This document shows positions 38,401-47,162 of a stretch of 64,000 nucleotides of DNA, in pieces (within the stretch, counting starts at the first letter, position 1; every line of letters begins with the position of its first letter). The translations under genes were made by a program, and so were the position numbers. The notes below the pieces were generated by a model. It did not search any database and was not told the DNA's origin. It worked only from the letters and a program-made list of their open reading frames with translations. Source of the stretch: Tenuifilum thalassicum (GTDB lineage: Bacteria > Bacteroidota > Bacteroidia > Bacteroidales > Tenuifilaceae); the NCBI RefSeq assembly GCF_013265555.1, contig NZ_CP041345.1:1038581-1102580 (forward strand), written 5' to 3'.

Positions 38401-39699
38401 CTGAATACTGGAATTACTTTATCTACCAATAATATCCCCTATGGTTCCAAACTCTATATCAACAATGGCGATACTGTTAAGAAGGATCAATTAATTTGTG
38501 AATGGGATCCATGGAATGCCGTAATTATATCTGAAGCATCAGGTAAGGTCTCGTATGATGCTCTAATTAAAGAAGTTACTTACCGTGAAGAGAGCGACGA
38601 ACAAACTGGGTATCGTGAAAAGGTAATAATTGAAACACGTGATAAGAGTAAGAACCCTGCTATTAAGATAATGTCTGATGGCGATGAGGTTATTAAACTC
38701 TACAACCTACCAGTAGGTGCTCACCTTACTGTTGAAGAGGGTGCTACAGTAGAGGCTGGTGATATACTAGCTAAAATTCCTCGTGCTGTGGGTAAGGCTG
38801 GCGATATCACTGGTGGTCTACCTCGCGTAGTGGAACTTTTTGAAGCTCGAAACCCATCGAATCCAGCAGTTGTTTCTGAAATTGATGGTGAGGTAGCGTT
38901 TGGGAAAGTAAAACGTGGTAACCGGGAGATAATCGTTACCTCAAAGACTGGTGAGGTTAAGAAGTACCTTGTACCTCTTTCAAAGCAAATTCTTGTTCAA
39001 GAAAACGACTATGTAAGAGCGGGCACACCTCTTTCCGACGGTGCTATCACACCTAGAGATATTCTAGCCATCAAAGGACCTACAAAGGTACAAGAGTACA
39101 TTGTAAATGAGGTTCAGGAAGTTTATCGTATGCAGGGTGTGAAAATTAATGACAAGCACTTTGAGGTAATTGTGCGCCAAATGATGCGTAAAGTTGAAAT
39201 CATCGATCCAGGCGATACTCGCTTCCTCGAGGGTCAACTTGTTGACAAATGGGAGTTCATTGAAGAAAATGATAACATCTTTGATAAGAAGGTTATTGTT
39301 GAGCCTGGTGATGCTACCCATTTACGTCCAGGTATGATTATTACAGCCCGACAGCTACGCGATGAGAATTCAAAACTTAAACGGCGCGATTTGAAGCTTA
39401 TCGAAGCACGCGATGCTGTTCCTGCTACATCGAACCAGGTGCTACAGGGTATTACTCGTGCTGCGCTTCAAACAAGTAGCTTCATGTCTGCAGCATCGTT
39501 CCAGGAAACTACTAAAGTGCTTAACGAAGCCGCAATCCATGGCAAGATTGACACGCTTGAGGGCCTCAAAGAAAACGTTATTTGTGGTCACCTCATACCT
39601 GCTGGAACCGGACTTCGTGAATTTGACAATATAGTAGTATATTCTAAAGAGGAGCATGAAATCCTTGAGAAGTCTAAAAGTGCTATATCTACAAAATAA
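35431..39699 (+). CDS. rpoC: DNA-directed RNA polymerase subunit beta'
   Basis: RpoC is the beta' subunit that carries the catalytic Mg2+. The 1422-residue protein has the N-terminal zinc ribbon ([20 protein letters not shown]), the bridge to the active site with [16 protein letters not shown], the catalytic NADFDGDQM, the trigger-loop region [16 protein letters not shown] and the second zinc site ([13 protein letters not shown]). It follows rpoB by 69 bases and ends at a strong terminator. Confidence 0.98.
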   Translation: MSFRRENKVKSNFSKITISLASPEEILERSSGEVLKPETINYRTYKPERDGLFCERIFGPVKDYECHCGKYKRIRYKGIVCDRCGVEVTEKKVRRERMGHISLVVPVAHIWYFRSQPNKIGYLLGLPAKKLDSIIYYERYVVVNPGIKAADGLNKLDFLTEEEYLDILETLPKENQYLDDDDPNKFIAAMGAEALYKLLQRIDLDELSYELRHKANTETSQQRKSEALKRLQVVEAFRESKNINKPEWMILKVIPVIPPELRPLVPLDGGRFATSDLNDLYRRVIIRNNRLKRLIEIKAPEVILRNEKRMLQEAVDSLFDNSRKSNAVKTDANRPLKSLSDSLKGKQGRFRQNLLGKRVDYSARSVIVVGPELNMHECGLPKDMAAELYKPFIIRKLIERGIVKTVKSAKKIVDRRDPVVWDILENVMKGHPVLLNRAPTLHRLGIQAFQPRLIEGKAIQLHPLSCTAFNADFDGDQMAVHLPLGNEAILEAQILMLGSHNILNPANGAPITVPSQDMVLGLYYITKPRKGAKGEGTVFYSPEEVIIAHNEKAVDLHAIVKVRINTIDENDQPVVKIIETTVGRVIFNQYVPQQMGYINELLTKKSLRDIIGKVLKKTNVSTTAKFLDDIKNLGYYMAFKGGLSFNLDDVIIPEEKVELVEEGYAQVDEVMANYNMGLITNNERYNQIIDIWTHTNAKLTLTLMKKLSEDKQGFNSIYMMLDSGARGSKEQIRQLCGMRGLMAKPQKSGATTNEIIENPILSNFKEGLSVLEYFISTHGARKGLADTALKTADAGYLTRRLVDVSQDVIITENDCGTLRGLVATAIKKNEDVVETLYERILGRTTVHDVYHPLTGELIVAAGEEITEEIAQVIEESPIEQVEIRSVLTCESRKGVCAKCYGRNLATGRMVQKGEAVGVIAAQSIGEPGTQLTLRTFHVGGTAGSIISDSKLVSRYDGRAEIEELKTVQREDENGKYHVVIGRLAEIRIVDLNTGITLSTNNIPYGSKLYINNGDTVKKDQLICEWDPWNAVIISEASGKVSYDALIKEVTYREESDEQTGYREKVIIETRDKSKNPAIKIMSDGDEVIKLYNLPVGAHLTVEEGATVEAGDILAKIPRAVGKAGDITGGLPRVVELFEARNPSNPAVVSEIDGEVAFGKVKRGNREIIVTSKTGEVKKYLVPLSKQILVQENDYVRAGTPLSDGAITPRDILAIKGPTKVQEYIVNEVQEVYRMQGVKINDKHFEVIVRQMMRKVEIIDPGDTRFLEGQLVDKWEFIEENDNIFDKKVIVEPGDATHLRPGMIITARQLRDENSKLKRRDLKLIEARDAVPATSNQVLQGITRAALQTSSFMSAASFQETTKVLNEAAIHGKIDTLEGLKENVICGHLIPAGTGLREFDNIVVYSKEEHEILEKSKSAISTK

Positions 39700-39720
39700 A
39701 CTTGTTTAATGTAGTAGAGA

Positions 39721-39750
39721 AAAGAGCTGGTAATTCCAGCTCTTTTTTTT
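39721..39750 (+). terminator. Rho-independent terminator after rpoC
   Basis: AAAGAGCTGG-TAATT-CCAGCTCTTT in a run of T, 21 bases after the rpoC stop. It closes the rpl-rpo block. Confidence 0.92.
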
Positions 39751-39814
39751 GCATTTATAACATGCATAACAACATTTTTAATAATTTAGCAAGGAAATAT
39801 TAAACACAAAAGCC

Positions 39815-40132
39815 ATGTCGGAAAAACAAAACCCAATTAATATTGAGCTTAACGATGAGGTTGCACAAGGCACATACAGCAATCTAGCGGTTATAACACA
39901 TTCATCTTCAGAGTTTATAATCGATTTTGTAAGGATTATGCCAGGTATGCCCAAAGCACAGGTTAAGTCGAGAATTATAATGACACCAGACCACGCAAAA
40001 CGTCTACTTTTTGCGCTGCAAGATAATCTTGCAAAATATGAGGCAAATATGGGACCCATCAAATTACCAGAAGGGAATGAAGGTATGCCTCCTTTCCCCA
40101 TGAATTTCGGTACTAAAGGAGGCGAGGCATAG
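39815..40132 (+). CDS. DUF3467 family protein
   Basis: A small soluble protein of 105 residues from the DUF3467 family, which has no known function. It contains INIELNDEVAQGTYSNLAVI, then EFIIDFVRIMPG and SRIIMTPDHAKRLLFALQDNL, a pattern typical of the family. A proline-rich tail (EGMPPFPMNFG) follows. It stands alone behind rpoC with its own terminator; this position behind rpoC is frequent in Bacteroidetes. Confidence 0.88.
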   Translation: MSEKQNPINIELNDEVAQGTYSNLAVITHSSSEFIIDFVRIMPGMPKAQVKSRIIMTPDHAKRLLFALQDNLAKYEANMGPIKLPEGNEGMPPFPMNFGTKGGEA

Positions 40133-40154
40133 TTTCTTTTACATTTTTTCTTCT

Positions 40155-40186
40155 GAGGGGATCGCTGAAGCAGAGTCCCCTTTTTT
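40155..40186 (+). terminator. Rho-independent terminator after the DUF3467 gene
   Basis: AGGGGA-(14 nt)-TCCCCT followed by TTTTT, 23 bases after the stop. Confidence 0.75.
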
Positions 40187-40222
40187 ATTTGCATATTTTT
40201 TAGCTACCTACAGTGCTAATGA

Positions 40223-40240
40223 TTGTTAATTAAATAACAA
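40223..40240 (+). promoter_or_regulatory. Putative Rex operator upstream of the sigma-54 activator gene
   Basis: The 18-mer TTGTTAATTAAATAACAA differs by one base from the Rex consensus TTGTTAANNNNTTAACAA; the flanking A and T extend the outer arms to ATTGTTA / TAACAAT. It lies 50 bases before the ATG at 40291, inside the promoter region. Rex represses fermentation genes and leaves DNA when NADH is high. A Rex-like gene lies 6 kb downstream in the module this activator probably controls, although that protein's recognition helix is unusual. Confidence 0.55.
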
Positions 40241-40290
40241 TTAATTCTTTTTATCGTATCTTGCAGCATGATACCTAATGTGTTTGGCAA

Positions 40291-42186
40291 ATGAAAGGAA
40301 TTATTGCAAAATCGCATTATCGAAGTGCAAAATATGGAATTGAGCAGGATCTACTGTTTCCTAAAAAAATATTAAGCAATAATGAGTTAGAAGCGATATT
40401 GGCTGCTAATAGGCAATTTATTGATGTAGCAAAGCCTATAATTCAAAACCTTTACAGTATAGTAAAAGGATCTGGATTTGTTATAATATTAACAGATGGT
40501 GAGGGGTGCATTTTAGATTTAATGGGTGATAGCGAAACCGTTAAAGACGCCGCAGCTCTTAATATGATAGTCGGTGCCTATATGGCAGAAGAAAGTGTTG
40601 GTACAAATGCAATGGGGTTGGCTATTAGCGAAAATAAACCCGTACAGGTTACGGCTCAGGAGCATTTCATAAATGCCTATCACAGGTGGACTTGCTCATC
40701 GGCTCCTATCCATGACCAGGAAGGAAAGATAATAGGTGTTCTTAATTTAACCGGCAAATATAACCTGGTTCACCCTCATACACTTGGTCTTGTTGTGGCT
40801 GCTGTTAAGTCGATTGAAAATGATTTGCGCAATACAATACTTAATAGGGAACTCCAAGAAACTTCCACAAAGCTGGATGCAATAATTAATAGCTTGTCCT
40901 ATGCAATTATTACTGTTGATATCGATGGGGTAATTGAACGTGTAAATAATACGGTTTATAGTATTTTTGGTGTTGAACCCAAAGAATTGATAGGAAGCCA
41001 CATAAGCAAGTATCTTGATAAATGGAATAATACCTGGCGGATAATTAGCAGCCAGAAGCAGGTGGTCGATGAGGAGGTTACCATCTCGAACGTTACATCT
41101 CCGGGAAGTTTTGTCATGAACGCCATGCCCATTATTCTTGACGACTTTGATGTGCATGGAGCTGTTTTAACTTTCAGGGAAATGAAACGCGTTTACAAAA
41201 TAGTAAATAAGTATTCTGGAATGAATGCGCACTATACCTTTGACGACATAATAGGTACGAGCAAGGCTATCAGAGAGGTGATTGATTTTGCAAAGATTGT
41301 TGCAGCTAGCCCTTCTACAATCTTAATTACCGGAGAAAGTGGTACGGGAAAGGAAGTCTTTGCTCAGGCTATACATAACGAAAGCTCAAGAAGGGACTCT
41401 AGTTTTGTGGCGGTCAACTGTGGCGCTATCCCTGAATCGTTAATTGAAAGTGAGCTGTTTGGTTTTGAAGATGGTGCTTTTACCGGCGCCAAAAAAGGTG
41501 GACGTCCCGGTAAGTTTGAACTGGCTAATGGCGGAACCCTTTTTCTCGATGAAATTGGTGAAATGCCCCTTGATATGCAAGTTAAGCTCTTGAGAGCTCT
41601 TCAGGAAGGCGAAATTACCAGAGTAGGGAGTACTAAAACCATCCCCTTAGATGTTAGGGTTATCGCTGCTACCAATAGGGATCTAAAGCAGCTTATTAAC
41701 GAAAACAAATTCCGCCTCGATTTATATTATAGGTTGAATGTTATTCCTCTTAAGATTCCTCCTTTGAGAGAAAGGAGAGAGGATATCCCTCTTTTAATTA
41801 ATTATTTCTTAAACACTAAGGCGCTAAAACTCAATAAAGAGGTCCCAAGCATTGATAAACAAACTTACGAATTGCTCCTTCAATATGAATGGCCGGGAAA
41901 TATCAGAGAACTTGAAAATTTCATTGAAAAGACGGTTAACCTGAATGGAAAGATTGTTTTTGATGTTCCCGACGAAAACGAATTTAAAGCTAAATACTAT
42001 CAGCCAAACATTCAGCAGGATAGTAATTATAATTGTGTTTTGAGATCGCTTGCCGAGATTGAAAAACAAGCAATATCTGATACCATTGAGCAATGCAACT
42101 CTAATGTGTCTAAAGCTGCTAAAGTGCTTGGAATTAGTAGAAATACATTATACCTGAAGTGTAAAAAATATTCTATATCACTTTAG
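40291..42186 (+). CDS. Sigma-54-dependent transcriptional activator (GAF-PAS-AAA+-Fis)
   Basis: This is an enhancer-binding protein of 631 residues that would open sigma-54 RNA polymerase promoters using ATP. The N-terminal part (about 45-190) is an AcoR-like GAF sensor with ESVGTNAMGLAI and a YHRWTCSSAPIHD segment. A PAS domain follows (about 200-310; VDIDGVIERVNNTVYSIFG). The AAA+ domain has Walker A GESGTGKE (about 348-355), the sigma-54 contact loop GAFTGA (about 395) and Walker B TLFLDEIGEMP. The C-terminal Fis-type helix-turn-helix (about 590-631) contains NVSKAAKVLGISRNTLYLK. There is no receiver domain, so activity is probably set by a ligand or redox state rather than phosphorylation. 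Targets likely include the module starting at 42945, which has a -24/-12 promoter. Confidence 0.92.
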   Translation: MKGIIAKSHYRSAKYGIEQDLLFPKKILSNNELEAILAANRQFIDVAKPIIQNLYSIVKGSGFVIILTDGEGCILDLMGDSETVKDAAALNMIVGAYMAEESVGTNAMGLAISENKPVQVTAQEHFINAYHRWTCSSAPIHDQEGKIIGVLNLTGKYNLVHPHTLGLVVAAVKSIENDLRNTILNRELQETSTKLDAIINSLSYAIITVDIDGVIERVNNTVYSIFGVEPKELIGSHISKYLDKWNNTWRIISSQKQVVDEEVTISNVTSPGSFVMNAMPIILDDFDVHGAVLTFREMKRVYKIVNKYSGMNAHYTFDDIIGTSKAIREVIDFAKIVAASPSTILITGESGTGKEVFAQAIHNESSRRDSSFVAVNCGAIPESLIESELFGFEDGAFTGAKKGGRPGKFELANGGTLFLDEIGEMPLDMQVKLLRALQEGEITRVGSTKTIPLDVRVIAATNRDLKQLINENKFRLDLYYRLNVIPLKIPPLRERREDIPLLINYFLNTKALKLNKEVPSIDKQTYELLLQYEWPGNIRELENFIEKTVNLNGKIVFDVPDENEFKAKYYQPNIQQDSNYNCVLRSLAEIEKQAISDTIEQCNSNVSKAAKVLGISRNTLYLKCKKYSISL

Positions 42187-42230
42187 TTTACTTCAAACTT
42201 TCACATTATACTTATTTCTGAAGCGACTAG

Positions 42231-42267
42231 AAAGTTCCATTTCTAGCCGCTTTCTTTTTAATATTAT
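42231..42267 (+). terminator. Rho-independent terminator after the sigma-54 activator gene
   Basis: AAGCGACTAGAAA / TTTCTAGCCGCTT with one mismatch and a 6-base loop, followed by TTCTTTTT, 45 bases after the stop. Confidence 0.75.
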
Positions 42268-42508
42268 TAAATAGATTTAACCCTGACTAGACGTGCTCGG
42301 GCTCAGCTATGAAATCAATATTTTTTACAACGCAAAAATATTACCATTTACTTTACTGAATATTTGCCACACGGTATTTGGCCTATAACCTACAAATGTT
42401 TATTAAGTCTAGCTTACTTTTCCCATCGACCACAGTTGTACATTGCATGAAATACCTGTGTAATTGCTTACATAAAGTACGTTTTTTTCAACAAGTGTTT
42501 TCCTTAGC

Positions 42509-42792
42509 TGTCAAATTATAATCCGACACTGAATTAGATGTTGATTTTGTTGAGAATCATACTTTTATAAATCATCTGTACAAGGGCAGTTCGTGTTTGT
42601 TAGAAGTTTTACTAATCTTGCAACTCCACTATAACATATTTTAAGGTAAATATAACTCTCAGTAAACCATCTTGATTTTTCTACAGTGTCACTTTCCGGC
42701 ACATCCTGTTGTTATCTTTCAATCAATACGGCTTTTAAATGTCATAAAATAGTACAGTGTCATAAGGTAGTACACGTGTCCTGCTATTAGCT
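42509..42792 (+). promoter_or_regulatory. Candidate enhancer region with repeated GTGTC/CTGTC elements
   Basis: The 758-bp spacer 42187-42944 has no gene. It contains related elements: GCTGTC at 42507-42512 with inverted GACAC at 42525-42529, TACAGTGTCAC at 42682-42692 with GGCAC at 42698-42702, GTACAGTGTCAT from about 42752, GTACACGTGTC from about 42770, and AGCTGTCC from about 42789. They lie roughly 80-370 bases upstream of the sigma-54 promoter, where activator binding sites would be. Nothing else was seen in the spacer beyond a terminator at its start. Confidence 0.4.
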
Positions 42793-42871
42793 GTCCTAAA
42801 GTTGAACATATTGAATTTGTTGTTGTCTCGAGTAAGTTGTAAAGTGCAGATAAATAGCATTATAAGGCTTT

Positions 42872-42887
42872 TGGCACGGCTATTGGT
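42872..42887 (+). promoter_or_regulatory. Sigma-54 (-24/-12) promoter
   Basis: TGGCACG-GCTA-TTGGT fits the sigma-54 consensus TGGCACG-N4-TTGCW except for one base at -12 (GG instead of GC). The predicted start is about 12 bases further, some 45 bases before the alcohol dehydrogenase ATG. A sigma-54 activator gene is directly upstream. Confidence 0.75.
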
Positions 42888-42944
42888 AAAACTTTATCGA
42901 AGTGTTAAGAAGATAACAGAGTACTAACAAAAAAAATTACAACT

Positions 42945-44111
42945 ATGAAACGATTCACATTACCAAGAGACATCTATTTTGGAGATAATTCTTTAGAAGT
43001 TTTAAAAACCATTAAGGGAAAGAGGGCTGTAGTAGTCGTAGGTGGCGGCTCGATGAAACGTTTTGGCTTTTTGGACAAGGTGTTTGCTTACCTAAAAGAG
43101 GCAGGGCTTGAAGTTAAGCTATTTGAAGGCGTAGAGCCTGATCCTTCGGTAGAAACAGTGATGAAGGGTGCAGCCATGATGCGTGAGTTTAATCCGGATT
43201 GGATTGTTTCAATAGGAGGCGGTTCGCCTATTGATGCAGCTAAGGCAATGTGGATATTTTATGAGCATCCTGATGCAAAGTTCGAAGAGGTTGCTAAACC
43301 TTTTAATATACCGCCTTTAAGAAACAAGGCAAGGTTTATTGCTATCCCTTCAACAAGTGGCACTGCTACTGAAGTTACCGCTTTCTCTGTTATTACTGAT
43401 TACTCAAAGGGAATTAAGTATCCCTTAGCTGACTACGAGATAACACCAGATATTGCCATTTTGGATGCCTCAATTGCTGAGACCATGCCCAAACAGCTCA
43501 CTGCGCACACCGGAATGGATGCCATTACCCATGCAACTGAAGCTTACGTGGCTTCTGCCAGGAGCGACTTTTCCGATCCGTTGGCTCTAAAGGCGATTAA
43601 AATGATAAAGGATAACATTTTAGATTCATTTAACGGAAACAAAGCGGCTAGAGAGAATATGCATATTGCTCAGTGCCTGGCAGGTATGGCTTTTACAAAT
43701 GCTTTATTGGGGATTGTGCATAGCCTTGCACATAAAACTGGAGCAATATTTCATATCCCTCACGGTTGCGCAAATGCCATTTACCTTCCATATGTTGTTA
43801 GATTTAACCAAAAAGTTTGCGCCGAACGTTATGCCGAAATTGCAAGATATATCGGTTTAACAGGTAATTCAACTGAGGAACTTGTAGATGCTTTCGTGAA
43901 TTTCTTGATCGATTTGAACCACAAACTTGAAATCCCTTGTACTCTAAAAGAGTTTGGTGTAAGCGAAAGTGAGTTTAAGAGCAACATCGACAGAATTGCT
44001 ATGAACGCAGCTGAGGATGCGTGTACCGGAAGCAACCCCAGAGAAACAACTGTTGAGGATTTTAAAAAGCTGCTCAATGCAATATACTACGGCGAAGCTG
44101 TTAATTTTTAA
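42945..44111 (+). CDS. Iron-containing alcohol dehydrogenase
   Basis: This group III (Fe-dependent) alcohol dehydrogenase probably reduces acetaldehyde or a related aldehyde to the alcohol with NAD(P)H. The coenzyme motif VVVGGGS (about 25-31) and GGGSPIDAAKAM are present. So are the metal-binding residues: HTGMDAITHATEAYV supplies Asp and an early His, and GIVHSLAHKTGAIFHIPHGCAN supplies the later histidines. The length (388) is normal for the family. It resembles the ADH domain of AdhE and clostridial butanol/ethanol dehydrogenases. It is the first gene behind a sigma-54 promoter and is followed by nfnA, so alcohol formation seems coupled to the NAD(P)H/ferredoxin balance. No aldehyde dehydrogenase is adjacent. 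Confidence 0.92.
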   Translation: MKRFTLPRDIYFGDNSLEVLKTIKGKRAVVVVGGGSMKRFGFLDKVFAYLKEAGLEVKLFEGVEPDPSVETVMKGAAMMREFNPDWIVSIGGGSPIDAAKAMWIFYEHPDAKFEEVAKPFNIPPLRNKARFIAIPSTSGTATEVTAFSVITDYSKGIKYPLADYEITPDIAILDASIAETMPKQLTAHTGMDAITHATEAYVASARSDFSDPLALKAIKMIKDNILDSFNGNKAARENMHIAQCLAGMAFTNALLGIVHSLAHKTGAIFHIPHGCANAIYLPYVVRFNQKVCAERYAEIARYIGLTGNSTEELVDAFVNFLIDLNHKLEIPCTLKEFGVSESEFKSNIDRIAMNAAEDACTGSNPRETTVEDFKKLLNAIYYGEAVNF

Positions 44112-44121
44112 TCATTGCGAC

Positions 44122-44147
44122 ATGGGGGCGGAAATATTCGCCCCCAT
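44122..44147 (+). other. GC-rich hairpin between the alcohol dehydrogenase gene and nfnA
   Basis: A perfect 9-bp stem ATGGGGGCG-GAAATATT-CGCCCCCAT begins 11 bases after the adh stop. No T run follows, so it is more likely an mRNA-stabilising or processing hairpin than a full terminator. It could raise adh output relative to the downstream genes. Confidence 0.65.
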
Positions 44148-44162
44148 ATAACTGTGTTGGTT

Positions 44163-45038
44163 ATGTTTAAGATTTTAAGAAAAAGAGAATTAGCCCCGGA
44201 TATTTATCTGTTTGAAGTTGAAGCACCGCGTGTGGCTAAAACTGCTAATCCTGGTCAGTTTGTTATTGTTCGTGCATACGATAAGGGGGAGAGAATCCCA
44301 TTAACCATAGCCGATTATGACAAAAGAACAGGGTCGGTAACTATTGTAATTCAGGCGCTTGGGGCAAGCACCCGAGTTATTTGCTCTTTTGAGGAGGGTG
44401 ACTCTTTTGTTGATTTTGCCGGACCTCTTGGCCAACCTTCAGATTTTATTCATTTTGACCCCGACAAAATAAATGGGAAACGTTTTTTGTTTGTTGCTGG
44501 TGGAGTAGGTGCCGCTCCCATTTATCCTCAGCTAAAGTATCTAAAGGAACGTGGTGCAGTCCTTGATGTAATTATTGGGGCCAGAAGCAAAGAATTGCTT
44601 ATCCTTCTTGACGAGATACGTGAAAAGGTAGATAATCTTTATGTTGCAACTAACGACGGGTCGTTTGGATATAAAGGATTTGTTACCTGTGTGCTTGAGG
44701 AGTTAATATCGAAGGGTAACCAATATGATCAGGTTATCGCTATAGGGCCAATGGTGATGATGAAATCGGTTGCCGAGTCTACTAAAAAGTATTCGATTCC
44801 AACAATTGTAAGCTTAAATACCTTAATGATCGACGGTACTGGAATGTGTGGGGCATGCAGGGTTACTGTAAACGGAAAAATCAGGTTCACTTGCGTTGAC
44901 GGACCGGAGTTTAATGCTCATGAGGTGGATTTTGATGAGGCTATGCTTAGGTTGAATATGTATAGATCTGAGGAGCAAAAGCGTTTGGTTGACATAGAGC
45001 GCAAACACCATAAATGCAAAATAGGGAGGACAATGTAA
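44163..45038 (+). CDS. nfnA: NADH-dependent ferredoxin:NADP+ oxidoreductase, subunit A
   Basis: NfnA is the FAD/[2Fe-2S] subunit of the NfnAB (SudBA) complex, which couples NADP+ reduction by NADH and by reduced ferredoxin. The ~291-residue protein has an N-terminal FAD-binding barrel (RELAPDIYLFEVEAP, NPGQFVIVRA), an NAD-binding segment FVAGGVGAAPIYPQ, and a C-terminal [2Fe-2S] site with GTGMCGACRVTVNGKIRFTC. The ATG at 44163 is chosen because the longer frame from a TTG at 44115 reads through the hairpin at 44122-44147. It overlaps nfnB by one base (TAATG). The similar PyrK protein is excluded by the nfnB neighbour. Confidence 0.9.
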   Translation: MFKILRKRELAPDIYLFEVEAPRVAKTANPGQFVIVRAYDKGERIPLTIADYDKRTGSVTIVIQALGASTRVICSFEEGDSFVDFAGPLGQPSDFIHFDPDKINGKRFLFVAGGVGAAPIYPQLKYLKERGAVLDVIIGARSKELLILLDEIREKVDNLYVATNDGSFGYKGFVTCVLEELISKGNQYDQVIAIGPMVMMKSVAESTKKYSIPTIVSLNTLMIDGTGMCGACRVTVNGKIRFTCVDGPEFNAHEVDFDEAMLRLNMYRSEEQKRLVDIERKHHKCKIGRTM

Positions 45039-46456
45039 TGGGAACTTTAAAAAGCAGAGTGGCTATAGCGGAGCAATCACCCAAAGAGAGAAGAAGTAAC
45101 TTTAACGAAGTATGCTTAGGTTATAATATTGACGAGGCTAGACTCGAAGCTACTAGATGTTTAGAATGTAAAAAACCCAAGTGTGTTGAGGCTTGTCCCG
45201 TTTCCATTAATATCCCCTTGTTTATAAAACATATCAAATCGGGTGATATAGCAGAAGCCGCTAAAGTAATTGATTTAGATTCAAGCCTGCCCGCTGTATG
45301 CGGAAGAGTATGCCCCCAGGAGATTCAATGTGAAGGTTCATGTGTAATGGGGAAGAAGGGTGAACCTGTTTCCATTGGAAAACTAGAACGTTTTGTTGCC
45401 GATTGGACGATAAAAAATCACCTGGAGCTTACTACTAAATCATCAAAAAGGAATAGTAGGGTTGCCGTTATTGGTTCTGGTCCTGCTGGATTGTCGTGTG
45501 CTTCCGATTTGGCAAAAATGGGTTATGAGGTAACGGTGTTCGAAGCATTACATATGCCTGGGGGAGTTCTTGTATATGGAATCCCTGAATTTAGGCTCCC
45601 AAAATCAATTGTAGAAGAACAGATAAACCAGCTAAAAAGGATTGGTGTTAGGTTTGAACTTGATGTAATTGTTGGTAAAACCATTACTGTAGATAGCCTT
45701 ATGGAGGAAGAGGGGTATGGTGCTGTTTTTATTTCTACTGGTGCTGGTTTACCTCGATTTATGGGTATTCCTGGTGAAAACCTAAATGGAGTAGTTTCGG
45801 CAAATGAGTTCCTGACCCGAATAAACCTTATGAAAGCATATCAGGGCGATTACGACACACCGGTTTATATCGGAAAGAATGTTGTTGTAGTGGGTGGGGG
45901 AAATGTCGCAATGGATGCGGCACGAAGTGCCATTCGATTGGGCTCAAATGTGAAAATTGTATATCGACGCTCAGAAAAAGAGCTCCCTGCTAGGGCTGAG
46001 GAGGTTCATCATGCCATCGAGGAAGGGGTCGAATTCTGTTTTCTGACTAATCCCGTTGAAATTTTATCCGATGAAAAGGGGTGGGTTAATGAATTGAGGT
46101 GTGTGAAGATGAGACTGGGAGAACCCGACTCCAATGGTAGGAGAGTACCTGAACCAATCCCTAATTCAGCATTCTCCATTTCTTGCGATATGGTTATTAT
46201 GGCATTAGGGACTTCTCCTAATCCTTTAATTATTAACACTACGAAAGGACTTAAAAGTGAACGGTGGGGCGGAATACATGTGGTAAATGAATTTGGAAAA
46301 ACTACTCGACCAGGTGTTTTTGCCGGAGGCGATGCAGTTACAGGCGCTGCTACTGTTATTCTTGCCATGCAGGCGGGTCGTAAGGCTGCAGCTGCAATTG
46401 ATGAATTTCTTCGCGAACGGGATTCTAAGCATTTTAACTTCTCAAGTGCTAACTAA
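45038..46456 (+). CDS. nfnB: NADH-dependent ferredoxin:NADP+ oxidoreductase, subunit B (glutamate synthase small-subunit-like)
   Basis: NfnB holds the bifurcating FAD and two [4Fe-4S] clusters. The ~472-residue protein has N-terminal cysteine motifs CLECKKPKCVEACP and CGRVCPQEIQCEGSC, the FAD motif VAVIGSGPAGLSCA and the NAD(P) motif VVVVGGGNVAMDAARSA. A C-terminal FAD motif GVFAGGDAVTGAATVILAM follows. The ATG at 45038 is preferred over 45014: it overlaps the nfnA stop and has a strong Shine-Dalgarno AGGGAGGA 7 bases ahead. Without a GltB partner, and next to nfnA, this is Nfn rather than GltD. In this organism it probably links NADPH, NADH and ferredoxin pools to the neighbouring dehydrogenase and hydrogenases. 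Confidence 0.9.
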   Translation: MGTLKSRVAIAEQSPKERRSNFNEVCLGYNIDEARLEATRCLECKKPKCVEACPVSINIPLFIKHIKSGDIAEAAKVIDLDSSLPAVCGRVCPQEIQCEGSCVMGKKGEPVSIGKLERFVADWTIKNHLELTTKSSKRNSRVAVIGSGPAGLSCASDLAKMGYEVTVFEALHMPGGVLVYGIPEFRLPKSIVEEQINQLKRIGVRFELDVIVGKTITVDSLMEEEGYGAVFISTGAGLPRFMGIPGENLNGVVSANEFLTRINLMKAYQGDYDTPVYIGKNVVVVGGGNVAMDAARSAIRLGSNVKIVYRRSEKELPARAEEVHHAIEEGVEFCFLTNPVEILSDEKGWVNELRCVKMRLGEPDSNGRRVPEPIPNSAFSISCDMVIMALGTSPNPLIINTTKGLKSERWGGIHVVNEFGKTTRPGVFAGGDAVTGAATVILAMQAGRKAAAAIDEFLRERDSKHFNFSSAN

Positions 46457-46471
46457 TTCTCTATACCCACT

Positions 46472-47128
46472 ATGGTACCCAATACGCCCCAATCATTAGA
46501 TTACGAATTGTTTAAACGATTAAAGAAGTACATAAAAGGGTTAAAGATACAAGCCATTAAGGGAAGGAATGAAACCTCATTGTACTCTTTATCGGAAATT
46601 ATCAATATTGATCATGACTTGATAATGAGCGACTTAACGCTTATAGGGGTGTCCGATGGTATTAAAGAAGTATTTTGTGTTGGCTCTTTGATTCAGCAGC
46701 TATCTAATCTTATTGGTTACAATAGAATAGAGGAGGCCTGTTTGATTGGTGCTGGGCCAATTGCTGAGAGTATAGTTAGTTCTGTTGAGTTCGAGAAGTG
46801 TAATTTGAGAATTGTTGCAGCTTTTGACAGTAATCCTGCTGAACATAGTGAGATTGCCGGACTAAGAGTTTTGGGTATGGACCGTATAGGAGAAATAGTT
46901 CAGCGTATGCATGTTGTTCTAGCCATTATGGCTGCTCCTAGAATCGATTCGGCTGTTGCTGCCAAAATAATTCTGAACTCTTCAATAAAAATGATTTGGA
47001 ACTTCACCGAATTGGCTTTGAGCGAGGTTGGTGAGGTGGTTGTGGTTAATAGCAATTTGCAAGGTGATATTATTGCTGATTATAAGTTGCTTCTTCAGCG
47101 ATACTATAATCGTTTTGGCCTTAAGTAA
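46472..47128 (+). CDS. Rex-like redox-sensing protein with divergent DNA-binding helix
   Basis: Rex proteins sense the NADH/NAD+ ratio and repress fermentation genes. This 218-residue protein has a winged-helix N-terminus (about 1-75) followed by a Rossmann domain with LIGAGPIAESIV (normal GxGxxG/A), IVAAFDSNP and the family motif IWNFTELAL. The recognition helix reads DHDLIMSDLTLIG where typical Rex has basic residues (compare VRKDLSYFG of the family). This may change or abolish binding to the usual operator. It lies 15 bases after nfnB in the same operon. Whether it acts as a DNA-binding repressor, a partner-binding sensor, or both is open. Confidence 0.75.
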   Translation: MVPNTPQSLDYELFKRLKKYIKGLKIQAIKGRNETSLYSLSEIINIDHDLIMSDLTLIGVSDGIKEVFCVGSLIQQLSNLIGYNRIEEACLIGAGPIAESIVSSVEFEKCNLRIVAAFDSNPAEHSEIAGLRVLGMDRIGEIVQRMHVVLAIMAAPRIDSAVAAKIILNSSIKMIWNFTELALSEVGEVVVVNSNLQGDIIADYKLLLQRYYNRFGLK

Positions 47129-47162
47129 TTATTCAACTGTTTCAAACTAAAGGTGTATAGCC

